A stretch of DNA of 64,000 nucleotides, from positions 124,001-188,000 of the forward strand of contig NZ_JFHE01000005.1 of NCBI RefSeq assembly GCF_000698555.1, given 5' to 3'. The stretch comes from Caballeronia grimmiae (GTDB lineage Bacteria > Pseudomonadota > Gammaproteobacteria > Burkholderiales > Burkholderiaceae). Below, one piece after another: positions 46,672-55,548 of the stretch; position 1 is the stretch's first letter, and each line of letters starts with the position of its first letter. The notes under the pieces are model-generated. The model worked only from the letters and a program-made list of their open reading frames with translations. It did no database searches and was not told the DNA's origin. Position numbers and translations under genes: made by a program.

Positions 46672-46939
46672 CGAGCCAAGGGGCTCGGAGGACGTTAGTA
46701 GTCAGTGGGCGCGGAAGGTGATTCAAGGCTCTTTCAAGCTGAGGGCCACCGATGTTCTACGAAGTGACCACACAAGTTAGTGCTTCGTGCGGTTCAGAAA
46801 AAAGCTGGTTTCTTTGGTTACTTTCTTTGCATGGGACCAGAGTAAGGCGCTAAAGCGCCAACTCTGGTCGACAGCAAAGAAAGTGACCCCCGCCCCGGGG
46901 AGGGGCGCACTAATAGACCGACACGAATACAAGCTCAAC
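46672..46939. repeat. Element C, right arm (inverted)
   Basis: 268 bp with the hairpin module at 46837-46867. It ends 22 bp before the fliK stop codon. The 111-residue frame at 46910-47245 starting inside it is a shadow. Confidence 0.88.
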
Positions 46940-46961
46940 GAAAAAAGAGCCGCCTGAAACC

Positions 46962-48362
46962 TCAGGCAAACGTATCCACGAGTCCAACAACCCGCCGCGA
47001 AGGCGAAACAGAACCCGAACCGCCGGCAGCACCCACTCCACCACCGCCAGTAGAACCCCCACGCCGCCCGCCGCCACTCTCCGACCGATCCCCGCCCGAC
47101 TGCCCCTGACGAGCAAACGCAGACCCATCGGAAACCGAAGCGCTTCCGAGGCTGATGCCATTAGCCTCCATGGCCTCACGGAGCTTCGGCATGGCGGCCT
47201 CGACCGCCTCCCGGACCTGCGCATGCTGCGACACGAACAGCGCATGCGCGTGGTTATCGGCGACTTGCAAAGTCACCTGCAAAGGCCCGAGATCCTTCGG
47301 ATTGAGCGTGAGTTCAGCACTCTGCTGATCCGCATTCGACAAGAACACCACCTTCTGACTGAACGCATCGTCCCAGCCCGATGCCCCCACGTGCGGTGCA
47401 ATCGCCGCGCTCGTGGCCGCCGTCATCGCGCCCTGCGGATTCGATACCGCCGAACTCGCCGATGCCGTCTGCATCGCCACCGCGTGCGCCGCCGCATCCG
47501 CTGCCTGCTTGTACGCGGCCGTCCCGCCATCGGCAGCAACCGGCGTCAGCGCCGCCTGTGCATTGGTCAATGCCGTCGCGTCGGCCTGCGCGCTCGCAGC
47601 GGCATTCTTGCCGTCGCCCGCCGACGCATTCGCCAGCAGCACGCCCCGCGCACCCTTCGCGCCACGCGGCATGTCGCCGTCGCCAGCCTTGCCGCCATCC
47701 GCGCCCGCATGACCAGCCGGCGCCGTCACGACCGCGGCCGCCGGCGGGTTGTTCATCGCCGCGAGCGCGGCTTGCAACGGGTCCGGCGCCGCTTTCGCAT
47801 CGCCGGTTTTCTTCGTGTCGCCGGTAGCGGATGCATCGTCGTCCGTCGATGCCGTCGTCAAACCGCTCGCTGCCGCATCGGCAAGATCGGCGAGCGTGGC
47901 GTCGTCAGCCACCGCGTTGGTGTCCGCATTCGCTGCGTTCGCGGCATCCGCCCGCGCCTTCGCGTCGGCGGCAGCCTTGGCCGCTGCATCGGCGGATGCG
48001 GCCGGCTTGGTCGATGCAGCCGCCTTCGATGCGTCCGCGCTTTCGGTCTTGTCCGCGGGCTTCGATGCGTCCGCCGCAGCGTCCGCCTTGCCGCTCGCAT
48101 CCGACGACGACGAAGCCTGCACGTCGTCATCCTGACTCGCGGCGCTGTCGTCGGGCTTCGGCGCGTCATGCACGCTCGACTGGTCGGACGAAGCCTGCGC
48201 CTGCGCCGCTTGCGCCTCTGCATTGGCGCGATCGGTGATGCTTTGCAGCGTCAGCCCGAACGACGCGCCCGCGCTCGCCGCGCGCTTGGCCGCCGATGCG
48301 CCAGAAGACGATGACGATGACGAAACACCCGTCAGCGCGCCAGTGAATGAAACGGAGGACAT
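46962..48362 (-). CDS. fliK: Flagellar hook-length control protein FliK
   Basis: 466 residues. The N-terminal two-thirds is a low-complexity Ala/Asp/Ser/Lys ruler region; the C-terminal Flg_hook domain is clear (SNADQQSAELTLNPKDLGPL, QVTLQVADNHAHALFVSQHA, VREAVEAAMPKLREAMEANG), and the protein ends in a Gly/Ser/Arg-rich tail finishing GLVDTFA. FliK measures hook length and triggers the FlhB switch. It is the last gene of fliFGHIJK, with its stop 22 bp from element C. A second FliK-like gene is at 55549. Confidence 0.94.
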   Translation of the reverse strand: MSSVSFTGALTGVSSSSSSSGASAAKRAASAGASFGLTLQSITDRANAEAQAAQAQASSDQSSVHDAPKPDDSAASQDDDVQASSSSDASGKADAAADASKPADKTESADASKAAASTKPAASADAAAKAAADAKARADAANAANADTNAVADDATLADLADAAASGLTTASTDDDASATGDTKKTGDAKAAPDPLQAALAAMNNPPAAAVVTAPAGHAGADGGKAGDGDMPRGAKGARGVLLANASAGDGKNAAASAQADATALTNAQAALTPVAADGGTAAYKQAADAAAHAVAMQTASASSAVSNPQGAMTAATSAAIAPHVGASGWDDAFSQKVVFLSNADQQSAELTLNPKDLGPLQVTLQVADNHAHALFVSQHAQVREAVEAAMPKLREAMEANGISLGSASVSDGSAFARQGQSGGDRSESGGGRRGGSTGGGGVGAAGGSGSVSPSRRVVGLVDTFA

Positions 48363-48418
48363 ATCAGTCTCTGAAATTCGATAAATGAACTACACGCGGA
48401 CAAGCGCCGCTAAAAAAC

Positions 48419-48868
48419 TCAGGCCCTCGCGGCACGCATCCGAAGCACCTTCGCCGCATGCTCATCGGCCTCGCGCTGTTCAACGCGCGCCGCCTGTTTC
48501 GCGAGCACCGCTTCGCCACGCGCCGCAAGCACCTCGTAACTGCCGACCTTCTGCTTCTTCAACCGCCATTCGGGCTTCATCGCCTCGATGCGGTGATCCG
48601 CCATCACGATCGCCGCGCGTTGCTGCGCAATGGCCGCATCGAGCGTATCGACGAACGCCTGGAAATTGCGCAGCGTCTGCGCCGTCGTGCCTTGCTGCGC
48701 GGATGCCGTGAACTTCGCGTGATACTCGTCGCGATACGTCACGAGCGATTGGAGCTGCGCCTCGGCTTCGGTTTTTTCCTGCTGCAACTTGCCCAGCTTC
48801 TTGGTAGCGGTGTCGAGCTCTTCTTGCGCGAGTTCGATGAGCGTGGTGATCGGCAGATTCTTGGACAT
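48419..48868 (-). CDS. fliJ: Flagellar export ATPase accessory protein FliJ
   Basis: 149 residues, one long coiled coil (ELDTATKKLGKLQQEKTEAE, AQLQSLVTYRDEYHAKFTAS, RVEQREADEHAAKVL). Spacing to fliI is 58 bp. FliJ fits in the FliI hexamer like a gamma subunit and couples it to FlhA. Size and position fit FliJ; sequence conservation in this family is low. Confidence 0.92.
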   Translation of the reverse strand: MSKNLPITTLIELAQEELDTATKKLGKLQQEKTEAEAQLQSLVTYRDEYHAKFTASAQQGTTAQTLRNFQAFVDTLDAAIAQQRAAIVMADHRIEAMKPEWRLKKQKVGSYEVLAARGEAVLAKQAARVEQREADEHAAKVLRMRAARA

Positions 48869-48926
48869 GGACGTGCGGTCTCTGTGGTCGTGGTTCTACG
48901 CGTTCTTCTGAGGAATGGCCCGAATA

Positions 48927-50453
48927 CTATTCGAAAAGCTGGTGCAACAAATCGAGGCTCGGTTCAAAATTTGCCTGCTCACGAAAGCCTTGCTGTAAAA
49001 ACGACTCCATGCGCGGATATAACGCAATCGCGCGGTCCAGTAACGCGTCCCGTCCGTGCGAATACGCACCGACATTAATCAAATCCTTGTTGCGCTGATA
49101 ACGCGAAAGCATCTGTTTGAAGAGACGCACGCGCTCGAGATGCTTGTCGTCGATGATCGACGTCATCACGCGGCTGATCGACTGTTCGATATCGATCGCC
49201 GGATAATGCCCCGCCTCCGCGAGCGACCGGTTCAGCACGATATGGCCGTCGAGAATCGCGCGGGCGGAATCGGCAATCGGGTCCTGCTGGTCGTCGCCTT
49301 CGGTGAGCACCGTGTAGAACGCGGTGATCGAGCCGCCGCCTTCCGGGCCGTTGCCGGTACGCTCGACGAGCGCGGGCAGCTTCGCGAACACCGACGGCGG
49401 ATAACCCTTCGTCGCGGGCGGCTCGCCGATCGCGAGCGCAATCTCGCGCTGCGCCATCGCGTAGCGGGTGAGCGAGTCCATCAGCATCAGCACGTGCTTG
49501 CCCTGATCGCGGAAATACTCCGCGAGCGAGGTCGTGTACGCGGCGGCCTGCATCCGCAGCACCGGCGACACGTCCGCCGGGGCGGCCACGACGACCGAGC
49601 GCGCGAGTCCGTCCTCGCCGAGAATCTGCTCGATGAATTCCTTCACTTCGCGGCCCCGCTCGCCGATCAGCCCGATCACGATGACTTCCGCGCTCGTATA
49701 GCGCGCCATCGTGCCGAGCAGCACGGATTTACCCACGCCCGAGCCCGCGAAGAGGCCCATGCGCTGACCGCGTCCGACCGTGAGCAGCGAGTTGATCGCT
49801 CGCACGCCGACATCGAGGACCTTGTGAATTGGCTCCCGGTTCAGCGGATTAATCACGGGCCCGGCCAGCGGCGCATCCATCTTCGCGCCGAGCGGGCCGA
49901 GGCCATCGAGCGGGCGGCCGGATGCGTCGACCACACGGCCCAGCATTTCCCAGCCGACGGGCAGACGCTTGGCGCCCGCCATCGGATCGTTGATCGGCGC
50001 GCTTTCCAGCGGATACACGCGCGCGCCCGGCAAAAGGCCCGCGACTTCCGTCGTCGGCATCAGAAACAGCTTGTCGCCCGCGAAGCCGACGACTTCCGCT
50101 TCGGCAGTCGGGATCGCGCTGCCGGGCGGCAACTCGATCATGCATTCCGAACCCACGCCCATCTTCAGGCCGACGGCTTCGAGCACCAGGCCCGCGGCGC
50201 GCGTCAGGCGGCCGCAAGGACGCAGCGGCTTGGCGATCGCGTTGCGCGACTTCAGCGCATCGAGCTTGTCGCGCCACGTGTCGATATGCGGATTGCCCGC
50301 GAGCGCGGCGAGTTCGGCGATCGTGCGCGCGGCGTGGTCATCGGGCAGATCGCCGGCGATAGTCTCATCGCCTGCGAGCGGTCCAAACGACGCCCGCGCG
50401 AGTTCCTGTTCCAGCGCGCTCAGGCCATCCTGCGTGATTCGATTGTTCACCAC
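48927..50453 (-). CDS. fliI: Flagellum-specific export ATPase FliI
   Basis: 508 residues. Walker [16 protein letters not shown] (233-247, Lys 242), then [20 protein letters not shown], Walker [21 protein letters not shown], and the catalytic region [20 protein letters not shown]. The N-terminus is extended by about 60 residues before the conserved [14 protein letters not shown]. FliI hexamers power unfolding and release of export cargo. It overlaps fliH by seven bases. Confidence 0.97.
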   Translation of the reverse strand: MVNNRITQDGLSALEQELARASFGPLAGDETIAGDLPDDHAARTIAELAALAGNPHIDTWRDKLDALKSRNAIAKPLRPCGRLTRAAGLVLEAVGLKMGVGSECMIELPPGSAIPTAEAEVVGFAGDKLFLMPTTEVAGLLPGARVYPLESAPINDPMAGAKRLPVGWEMLGRVVDASGRPLDGLGPLGAKMDAPLAGPVINPLNREPIHKVLDVGVRAINSLLTVGRGQRMGLFAGSGVGKSVLLGTMARYTSAEVIVIGLIGERGREVKEFIEQILGEDGLARSVVVAAPADVSPVLRMQAAAYTTSLAEYFRDQGKHVLMLMDSLTRYAMAQREIALAIGEPPATKGYPPSVFAKLPALVERTGNGPEGGGSITAFYTVLTEGDDQQDPIADSARAILDGHIVLNRSLAEAGHYPAIDIEQSISRVMTSIIDDKHLERVRLFKQMLSRYQRNKDLINVGAYSHGRDALLDRAIALYPRMESFLQQGFREQANFEPSLDLLHQLFE

Positions 50454-51115
50454 GGCTTGTTCCTCCCGAGCGCCGCCACGACGCGCTCCCAGCGCGATAC
50501 GTTGGTCGCGTCGATTTCGCCCGTCGCCGCGTGCGCCTTGCAGCCGCCGCGTTCGATGGCCGGATCGGGCCGCACGGTCCAGCCAGCGGCTTCGAGCTCT
50601 TCCTTCAGATACGAATCGACGACGGGCAAATCCGCCGGACTGACGACCAGCGTCGGCGCGCCCGAAAGCTCCGGCTCGGAGGCAATCACTTCACGCGCCA
50701 CGGCGACGAGCGCGGTCGGATCGAGCGTCAAATGCTGACGCACGACCTGCTGCGCGATATCGATGGCAAGCGCGGCAAGCGATTCCGCGATGGCAGCATC
50801 GGCGGCCTGCAGCGCGGTCTTGAAGGTATCGGCGATCTGTGCGAGTTGCGCGGCTTGCGCAAGCGCTTCCTTGCGGCCTTCCTCGAAGCCGCGCGCCTCG
50901 CCCTGCTCGAAGCCCGCCTTGAAGCCGAGCGCCTGACCGGCGACGTGCCCCTTGGCCAGCCCCTGCGCGTGCGCATCTTCCTCCACGCGCCGCAGATGCG
51001 CTTCGAGCGCGGCCTGGTCGGCCGCACTGTTGTCGACGGTGACGGGATCGAACGACGCCATCTCCCAGCGTTGGTACGCCGACACGTTGGCCTTCGCGGC
51101 AGCAGCGTTAGACAT
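50447..51115 (-). CDS. fliH: Flagellar export regulator FliH
   Basis: 222 residues. The Gly-repeat motif that makes a helix dimer is visible ([33 protein letters not shown]), followed by the FliH/YscL domain ([34 protein letters not shown] with its terminal Trp that docks to the C ring). FliH holds FliI inactive and tethers it. It overlaps fliG by eight bases. Confidence 0.95.
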   Translation of the reverse strand: MSNAAAAKANVSAYQRWEMASFDPVTVDNSAADQAALEAHLRRVEEDAHAQGLAKGHVAGQALGFKAGFEQGEARGFEEGRKEALAQAAQLAQIADTFKTALQAADAAIAESLAALAIDIAQQVVRQHLTLDPTALVAVAREVIASEPELSGAPTLVVSPADLPVVDSYLKEELEAAGWTVRPDPAIERGGCKAHAATGEIDATNVSRWERVVAALGRNKPW

Positions 51116-52103
51116 ATGCGTCCTCCGCCTTGCCGCCTAGCTGAATCTGGCCGGCTTCGGCGAGATTGCGCACGATCTGCAGAATCTTGCGTTGCTGCTG
51201 TTCGACTTCCGATACACGCACCGGACCGCGCGAATCGAGGTCTTCGGCGAGCAGTTCGGCCGCGCGTTGCGACATGTTCGACAGGAACTTCTGGCGCAAG
51301 CCGGGCTGTGCCCCCTTCAGCGACACGATCAGCGTTTCGGACTCGACTTCCTTCAGCAGCAGCTGGATTGCGCGGTCTTCCAGATCCATCAGGTTCTCGA
51401 ACACGAACATCTGGTCGATGATCTTCTGCGCGAGTTCGGCGTCGTAGTCGCGCACGTTCGACAGCACGCCTTCCTCGTGATTGCTCGACATGAAGTTGAG
51501 AATCTCCGCCGCCGTGCGGATGCCGCCCATCGGCGCGCGCTTCAGGTTGTCGCTGCCGGACAGGAGCGTGGTCAGCACGTCGTCGAGTTCGCGCAGCGCG
51601 GCGGGCTGGATGCCGTCGAGCGTTGCGATGCGCAGCAGCACGTCGTTGCGCAGCCGGTCGTTCAGCAGCGACACGATTTCCGAAGCCTGATCGCGGTCCA
51701 GGTGCACGAGGATCGTCGCGATGATCTGCGGATGCTCGTTCTTGATGAGTTCCGCAACCGCGCCCGAGTCCATCCACTTCAGGCCCTCGATACCGCTCGT
51801 ATCGCTGCCTTGCAGAATGCGGTCGATCAGCGCGCCCGCCTTGTTCTCGCCGAGCGCCTTCGTCAGCACCGAGCGAATGTACTCGCTCGAATCGAGCGAC
51901 AGCGCGGTGTGCTTTTCCGCTTCCAGCACGAATTCGGTCAGCACGTTGTCGAGCTGCTCGCGCGTCACGTTCTTGAGCGCCGCCATCGTCGCGCCGATTT
52001 TCTGGACCTCGCGCGGTGCGAGATATTTGAAAACGTCGGCGGCTTCTTCCTCACCGATCGACATCAGGAGGAGAGCGGCTTTATTCAGGCCTTCAGCGTT
52101 CAT
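51108..52103 (-). CDS. fliG: Flagellar motor switch protein FliG
   Basis: 331 residues. N-terminal GLNKAALLLMSIGEEEAADV binds FliF; the middle EHPQIIATILVHLDRDQASE contains the EHPQ motif; the C-terminal torque helix is MFVFENLMDLEDRAIQLLLK, followed by SNMSQRAAELLAEDLDSRGP. FliG converts stator force into rotation. Start ATG 52103; it overlaps fliF by eleven bases. Confidence 0.98.
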   Translation of the reverse strand: MNAEGLNKAALLLMSIGEEEAADVFKYLAPREVQKIGATMAALKNVTREQLDNVLTEFVLEAEKHTALSLDSSEYIRSVLTKALGENKAGALIDRILQGSDTSGIEGLKWMDSGAVAELIKNEHPQIIATILVHLDRDQASEIVSLLNDRLRNDVLLRIATLDGIQPAALRELDDVLTTLLSGSDNLKRAPMGGIRTAAEILNFMSSNHEEGVLSNVRDYDAELAQKIIDQMFVFENLMDLEDRAIQLLLKEVESETLIVSLKGAQPGLRQKFLSNMSQRAAELLAEDLDSRGPVRVSEVEQQQRKILQIVRNLAEAGQIQLGGKAEDAYV

Positions 52104-53868
52104 CGGACACCCAGTTCTTCACGACGGTCGCAACGATTCTCGGGTCCTGCCGCGCAACCATGCGGGCGTAGTCGAGATTGCGATCGAATTTGGCTTTGTT
52201 GCTTTCATGACCGAGGAGACTGACCTCGGCATCCTTTTCTTCTTCGTCCTTCTTCTCGCCGTCCATCGTGGGGCCGTCGAGCAGCGAAAGTTCGTCCGGT
52301 GCGCCAGCGAGCGTCGGCGCGATTTCGGGCGGCGGCGGGAAGGCGCGCTTCATCGCCGGCTTCACCATGCTGAAGTACAGGAACAGTGCGACGATGCCGA
52401 TGCCCACGTACTTCGCCAGCGAGATGCCGCGCGCAATCATGTCGGGCGTGCGCCACCACGGCACGTCCGGCGTCATGTTCAGGTCCGACGAGAACGCGCT
52501 GTTCACGACGTTGACCGAATCGCCGCGCTTCTCGTCGTAGCCCATCGCGTCCTTCACGAGCTGCTGCACTTGCGCGAGCTTGTCGGCGGCGAGCGGCGTC
52601 ATCGTGACGTTGCCCTTCGCATCGACCTTCTTCTCGTAATTGACGACCACCGCCACCGAAAGACGCTTGATGCCGCCCGTCGCCTGCTCGAAGTGGCGCA
52701 CGGTGCGATCCACTTCGTAGTTCGTCGTCGTGTCCTTGCGCTGGTTTTGCGGCGTGGACTTCGTGGCGGCCGCGCCGGATGCGGCGGCGTCGATCGGTGC
52801 CGATGCCGCTTGCGGCGGCTGATTCGACAGCGCGCCCGGCACGCCCGTCGCACCGCTGCCCGACGTTTCGCTCGATTCGCTCGATTGCTGGCTGCGGATC
52901 GCCGTGCTTTGCGGATTCGCGTTCGGGCCATAGCTTTCGGCGGTCTGTTCGAGCTTGGAGAAGTCGATGTCCGCGCTGACTTGCGACCGCGCATTGCCGG
53001 CGCCGAAGAGCGGCGCGAGGATCGCGTCGATGCGCTTCTGCGTGTTGTGCTCGATCTGCTGCATGTACTTGAGCTGCGATGCGTCGAGGCCGCTTGCGGC
53101 GCTCTGGCTCGTGAGCAGGTTGCCGTCCTGATCGACGATGTTCACGTTCTTCACCGGCATGTCCGGCACGCCCGACGACACCATGTGCGCGATCGCGAGC
53201 ACTTGCCCTTCGTCGAGCACGCGGCCGGGATAGAGGTTCACCATCACCGAGGCGGTCGGCAGTTCCTTGTCGCGCACGAAGACGCTCGGCTTCGGAATGG
53301 CGAGATGTACGCGCGCCGACTTCACCGACGAAATCGAACCGATGGTGCGTTCGAGTTCGCCTTCGAGCGCGCGCTGATAGTTGATCTGTTCCGCGAACTG
53401 GCTGATACCGAACTTCTGGTTGTCCATCAGTTCGAAGCCGACCGAGCCGTTTTTCGGCAAGCCCTGGCTCGCGAGACGCAGGCGCGTTTCGTGAACCTGC
53501 TCGGCCGGAACGAGGATGGCGCCGCCGCCTTCGGACAGCTTGTAGGGAATGTTGCCCTGCTGGAGCGCGGTAACGATTGCGCCGCCGTCCCGGTCCGACA
53601 GATTGCTGAACAGCACGCGATAGTCCGGCTGGCGCGACCACAACAGCAGCCCGGCGACGACCATCGCGAGCACGGCGACCGCGATGATCAGCGGCACGCG
53701 CGGGTTCGAGCGGAATTGCGAAAGCATCGGCACGCGCTGTGCAAAGCCGCCGAAATTACCGCCCGGAAGGCCCGCGCCCGCAGCGGCGCTGCCGGCCGCG
53801 CCAGGCTGCGCGCCGGCCAGGCCCATCCTGGCGTCGGGCGTAATCAAAGAGTTGTTGGGCGTTTCCAT
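52093..53868 (-). CDS. fliF: Flagellar MS-ring protein FliF
   Basis: 591 residues. Two membrane helices flank a long periplasmic part (VPLIIAVAVLAMVVAGLLLW near 55-75; IARGISLAKYVGIGIVALFL near 480). The periplasmic YscJ/FliF domains contain RVLFSNLSDRDGGAIVTALQ and IPYKLSEGGGAILVPAEQVH. FliF is the first ring assembled, the platform for the export gate. First gene of the minus-strand operon fliFGHIJK, divergent from fliE. Confidence 0.97.
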   Translation of the reverse strand: METPNNSLITPDARMGLAGAQPGAAGSAAAGAGLPGGNFGGFAQRVPMLSQFRSNPRVPLIIAVAVLAMVVAGLLLWSRQPDYRVLFSNLSDRDGGAIVTALQQGNIPYKLSEGGGAILVPAEQVHETRLRLASQGLPKNGSVGFELMDNQKFGISQFAEQINYQRALEGELERTIGSISSVKSARVHLAIPKPSVFVRDKELPTASVMVNLYPGRVLDEGQVLAIAHMVSSGVPDMPVKNVNIVDQDGNLLTSQSAASGLDASQLKYMQQIEHNTQKRIDAILAPLFGAGNARSQVSADIDFSKLEQTAESYGPNANPQSTAIRSQQSSESSETSGSGATGVPGALSNQPPQAASAPIDAAASGAAATKSTPQNQRKDTTTNYEVDRTVRHFEQATGGIKRLSVAVVVNYEKKVDAKGNVTMTPLAADKLAQVQQLVKDAMGYDEKRGDSVNVVNSAFSSDLNMTPDVPWWRTPDMIARGISLAKYVGIGIVALFLYFSMVKPAMKRAFPPPPEIAPTLAGAPDELSLLDGPTMDGEKKDEEEKDAEVSLLGHESNKAKFDRNLDYARMVARQDPRIVATVVKNWVSDER

Positions 53869-54123
53869 TTGGCGTCGATGCTCCGAATCTTGGCGTCTTC
53901 CTGTCGCCGCTGTTCGTCAGCGGTTAAGGAGTCTTTTCACGATGGGGATTATCCGCACAAGATTGCAAGTCGATTCGATGAATAGAGCCGGGTTTCCCCC
54001 GTTCTTCGGGCGGTTTGGAAACGCCCCCGCTGCTAATCTTTTTCAAACCTGGAAGAGGCTCCCGAGCGCCGCCCGGACACCCTTCTGTTCTTTGAGATAG
54101 CGTTGCAGTCACACGGAGTCAAC

Positions 54124-54489
54124 ATGAACTTTCCGATCAATCCGCTTTCCGCCGCGATGAGCGCCATCCAGTCGATGTCCGCGGAGGCGGCCGGCGGCGC
54201 GTCGGCGTCGGGCGCAGTCACCGGCGGGGTCTCCAAGGCACGCGGAAGCTCCGGCGCGGTCAGCGCGGGCAGTTTCGCGGATGCGCTGAAATCGTCGATC
54301 GACAAAATCAGCGACAACCAGACCAAGGCGCTCGGCGAAGCGCACGCGTTCGAAATCGGCGCGCCGAACGTCTCGCTCAACGACGTGATGGTCGACATGC
54401 AAAAGGCGAACGTCGGTCTCCAGTTCGGCCTGCAGGTCCGCAACAAGCTGGTGTCGGCGTACAACGACATCATGCAGATCTCCGTCTGA
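54124..54489 (+). CDS. fliE: Flagellar hook-basal body protein FliE
   Basis: 121 residues from ATG 54124 ([18 protein letters not shown]). Central [20 protein letters not shown] and the C-terminal [32 protein letters not shown] are the FliE signature. FliE joins the MS ring to the rod. It is divergent from fliF across 255 bp, the class II promoter region. Confidence 0.97.
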   Translation: MNFPINPLSAAMSAIQSMSAEAAGGASASGAVTGGVSKARGSSGAVSAGSFADALKSSIDKISDNQTKALGEAHAFEIGAPNVSLNDVMVDMQKANVGLQFGLQVRNKLVSAYNDIMQISV

Positions 54490-54545
54490 CGCGTTCAGGC
54501 GCCGTCCGCGCGAGCCCGCCGTTTTGGCCCCGAAGCCTTGCGCCC

Positions 54546-54572
54546 TAAAGCTTTGCCGCGTTCCTCCGATAA
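54546..54572 (+). promoter_or_regulatory. FliA (sigma-28) promoter of fliS
   Basis: TAAAGCTT (54546-54553) and TCCGATAA (54565-54572) with the canonical 11-nt spacer; -10 matches seven of eight. It lies 153 bp before fliS, giving a leader of about 140 nt with CTCGCGAG palindromes. Confidence 0.85.
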
Positions 54573-54724
54573 CCCCGATAACAGCACGGCGAACGATGGT
54601 TCGCTCGCGAGAGCGGGCAGCGCCTTCGTGATTTCCGCCGGCACCGATTTCTTGCCGGACACGCAACGGGCGTCCGGACGGGCGGCGAGGGCCGCGCGGG
54701 CATTGCATTCAGGGAGAGCCATCG

Positions 54725-55144
54725 ATGTATTCGCAGGGACAGGCGGGAGCCAACGCATATGCGCGCGTCGGCGTTCAGACGGGCGTGATGGGAGCCAGCC
54801 CGCACCGGCTCATCGTGATGCTTTATCAGGGCGCGAGGCAGGCCATTGCGCAGGCGCGGATGCATCAGCAGCAGAACAACATCGGCGCACGCGGAGCGGC
54901 GATCGGCAAGGCGATCAACATCGTCGAAAGCGGCTTGCAGCAGGCGCTCAACAAGGAAGCGGGCGGCGAAATCGCGCAGCGGCTGGACGCGCTGTACTCG
55001 TACATGACGCGCCGGCTTCTGGAAGCGAACCTGAAGCAGGACGAGAAGATGCTCGTTGAAGTCGACGACTTGCTCGCGACGCTCGAGGAAGCGTGGGTTG
55101 GAATTGGACCGGAAGTGGCGCAGATGACCGCGGCAGCCGTCTGA
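54725..55144 (+). CDS. fliS: Flagellin export chaperone FliS
   Basis: 139 residues. The motif GVMGASPHRLIVMLYQGARQ is the flagellin-binding FliS signature, followed by the helices AIGKAINIVESGLQQALNKE and LYSYMTRRLLEANLKQDEKM. FliS stops flagellin polymerising in the cytosol. FliA-dependent promoter upstream. It is followed by fliT after 30 bp. fliC and fliD are not in this window. Confidence 0.97.
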   Translation: MYSQGQAGANAYARVGVQTGVMGASPHRLIVMLYQGARQAIAQARMHQQQNNIGARGAAIGKAINIVESGLQQALNKEAGGEIAQRLDALYSYMTRRLLEANLKQDEKMLVEVDDLLATLEEAWVGIGPEVAQMTAAAV

Positions 55145-55174
55145 ACGGAAGTGGCGGGCGACTGCCAGAGAAGA

Positions 55175-55504
55175 ATGAAAACCACACAAGAATACTTCGC
55201 TCACTACGAAGCCATCGCCGCGCTTTCCGCCCAGATGCTGGTGGCGGCGCGCGAAGGCGAATGGAGCGAACTAAAGGCGATGCAGGGCGTGTATCGCGGC
55301 TTGGTCGACCAGTTGCAGGAGACGGATGCCGGCTCGGAGCTCGACGAAAGCGCCCGGGCGCGCAAGCTGGACCTGGTGAAGAAGATTCTCGCCGACGACG
55401 CCGCCATTCGCGATCTGAGCTCGCCGAGTCTCGCGCGCTTGTCGGCGCTATTCACGGTCAACAGCACGGCGCGCGTTCTGAAGAAGATGGTCGGACTGCG
55501 TTGA
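55175..55504 (+). CDS. fliT: Flagellar chaperone FliT
   Basis: 109 residues from ATG 55175, with AGAGAAGA upstream. Four helical segments (YFAHYEAIAALSAQMLVAAR; EWSELKAMQGVYRGLVDQLQ) resemble FliT, the FliD chaperone and FlhDC antagonist. The sequence is weakly conserved, so the call leans on position after fliS as well as length and helical pattern. Confidence 0.85.
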   Translation: MKTTQEYFAHYEAIAALSAQMLVAAREGEWSELKAMQGVYRGLVDQLQETDAGSELDESARARKLDLVKKILADDAAIRDLSSPSLARLSALFTVNSTARVLKKMVGLR

Positions 55505-55548
55505 ACGACGCGCCGCGCGATTGAGCGGACGCACTTGAGGATTTCGGC

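Larger units (their letters stand above)
46158..46939. repeat. Arm-core-arm inverted-repeat element C
   Basis: 782 bp: left arm 46158-46387, core 46388-46671, right arm 46672-46939. It lies between fliL (its start codon at 46014) and the fliK stop (46962), filling what is otherwise an intergenic space. The core is collinear with that of B. Homology on the left extends further out, since GCGCGGGGTGTTCTTT occurs both here (about 46136-46152) and before element A (36423-36438). Confidence 0.9.

Noticed and set aside
36444..46939. Insertion sequences (IS) with transposase
   Set aside because: No frame in any of the three elements is long enough or similar to a transposase; they are at most non-autonomous elements.
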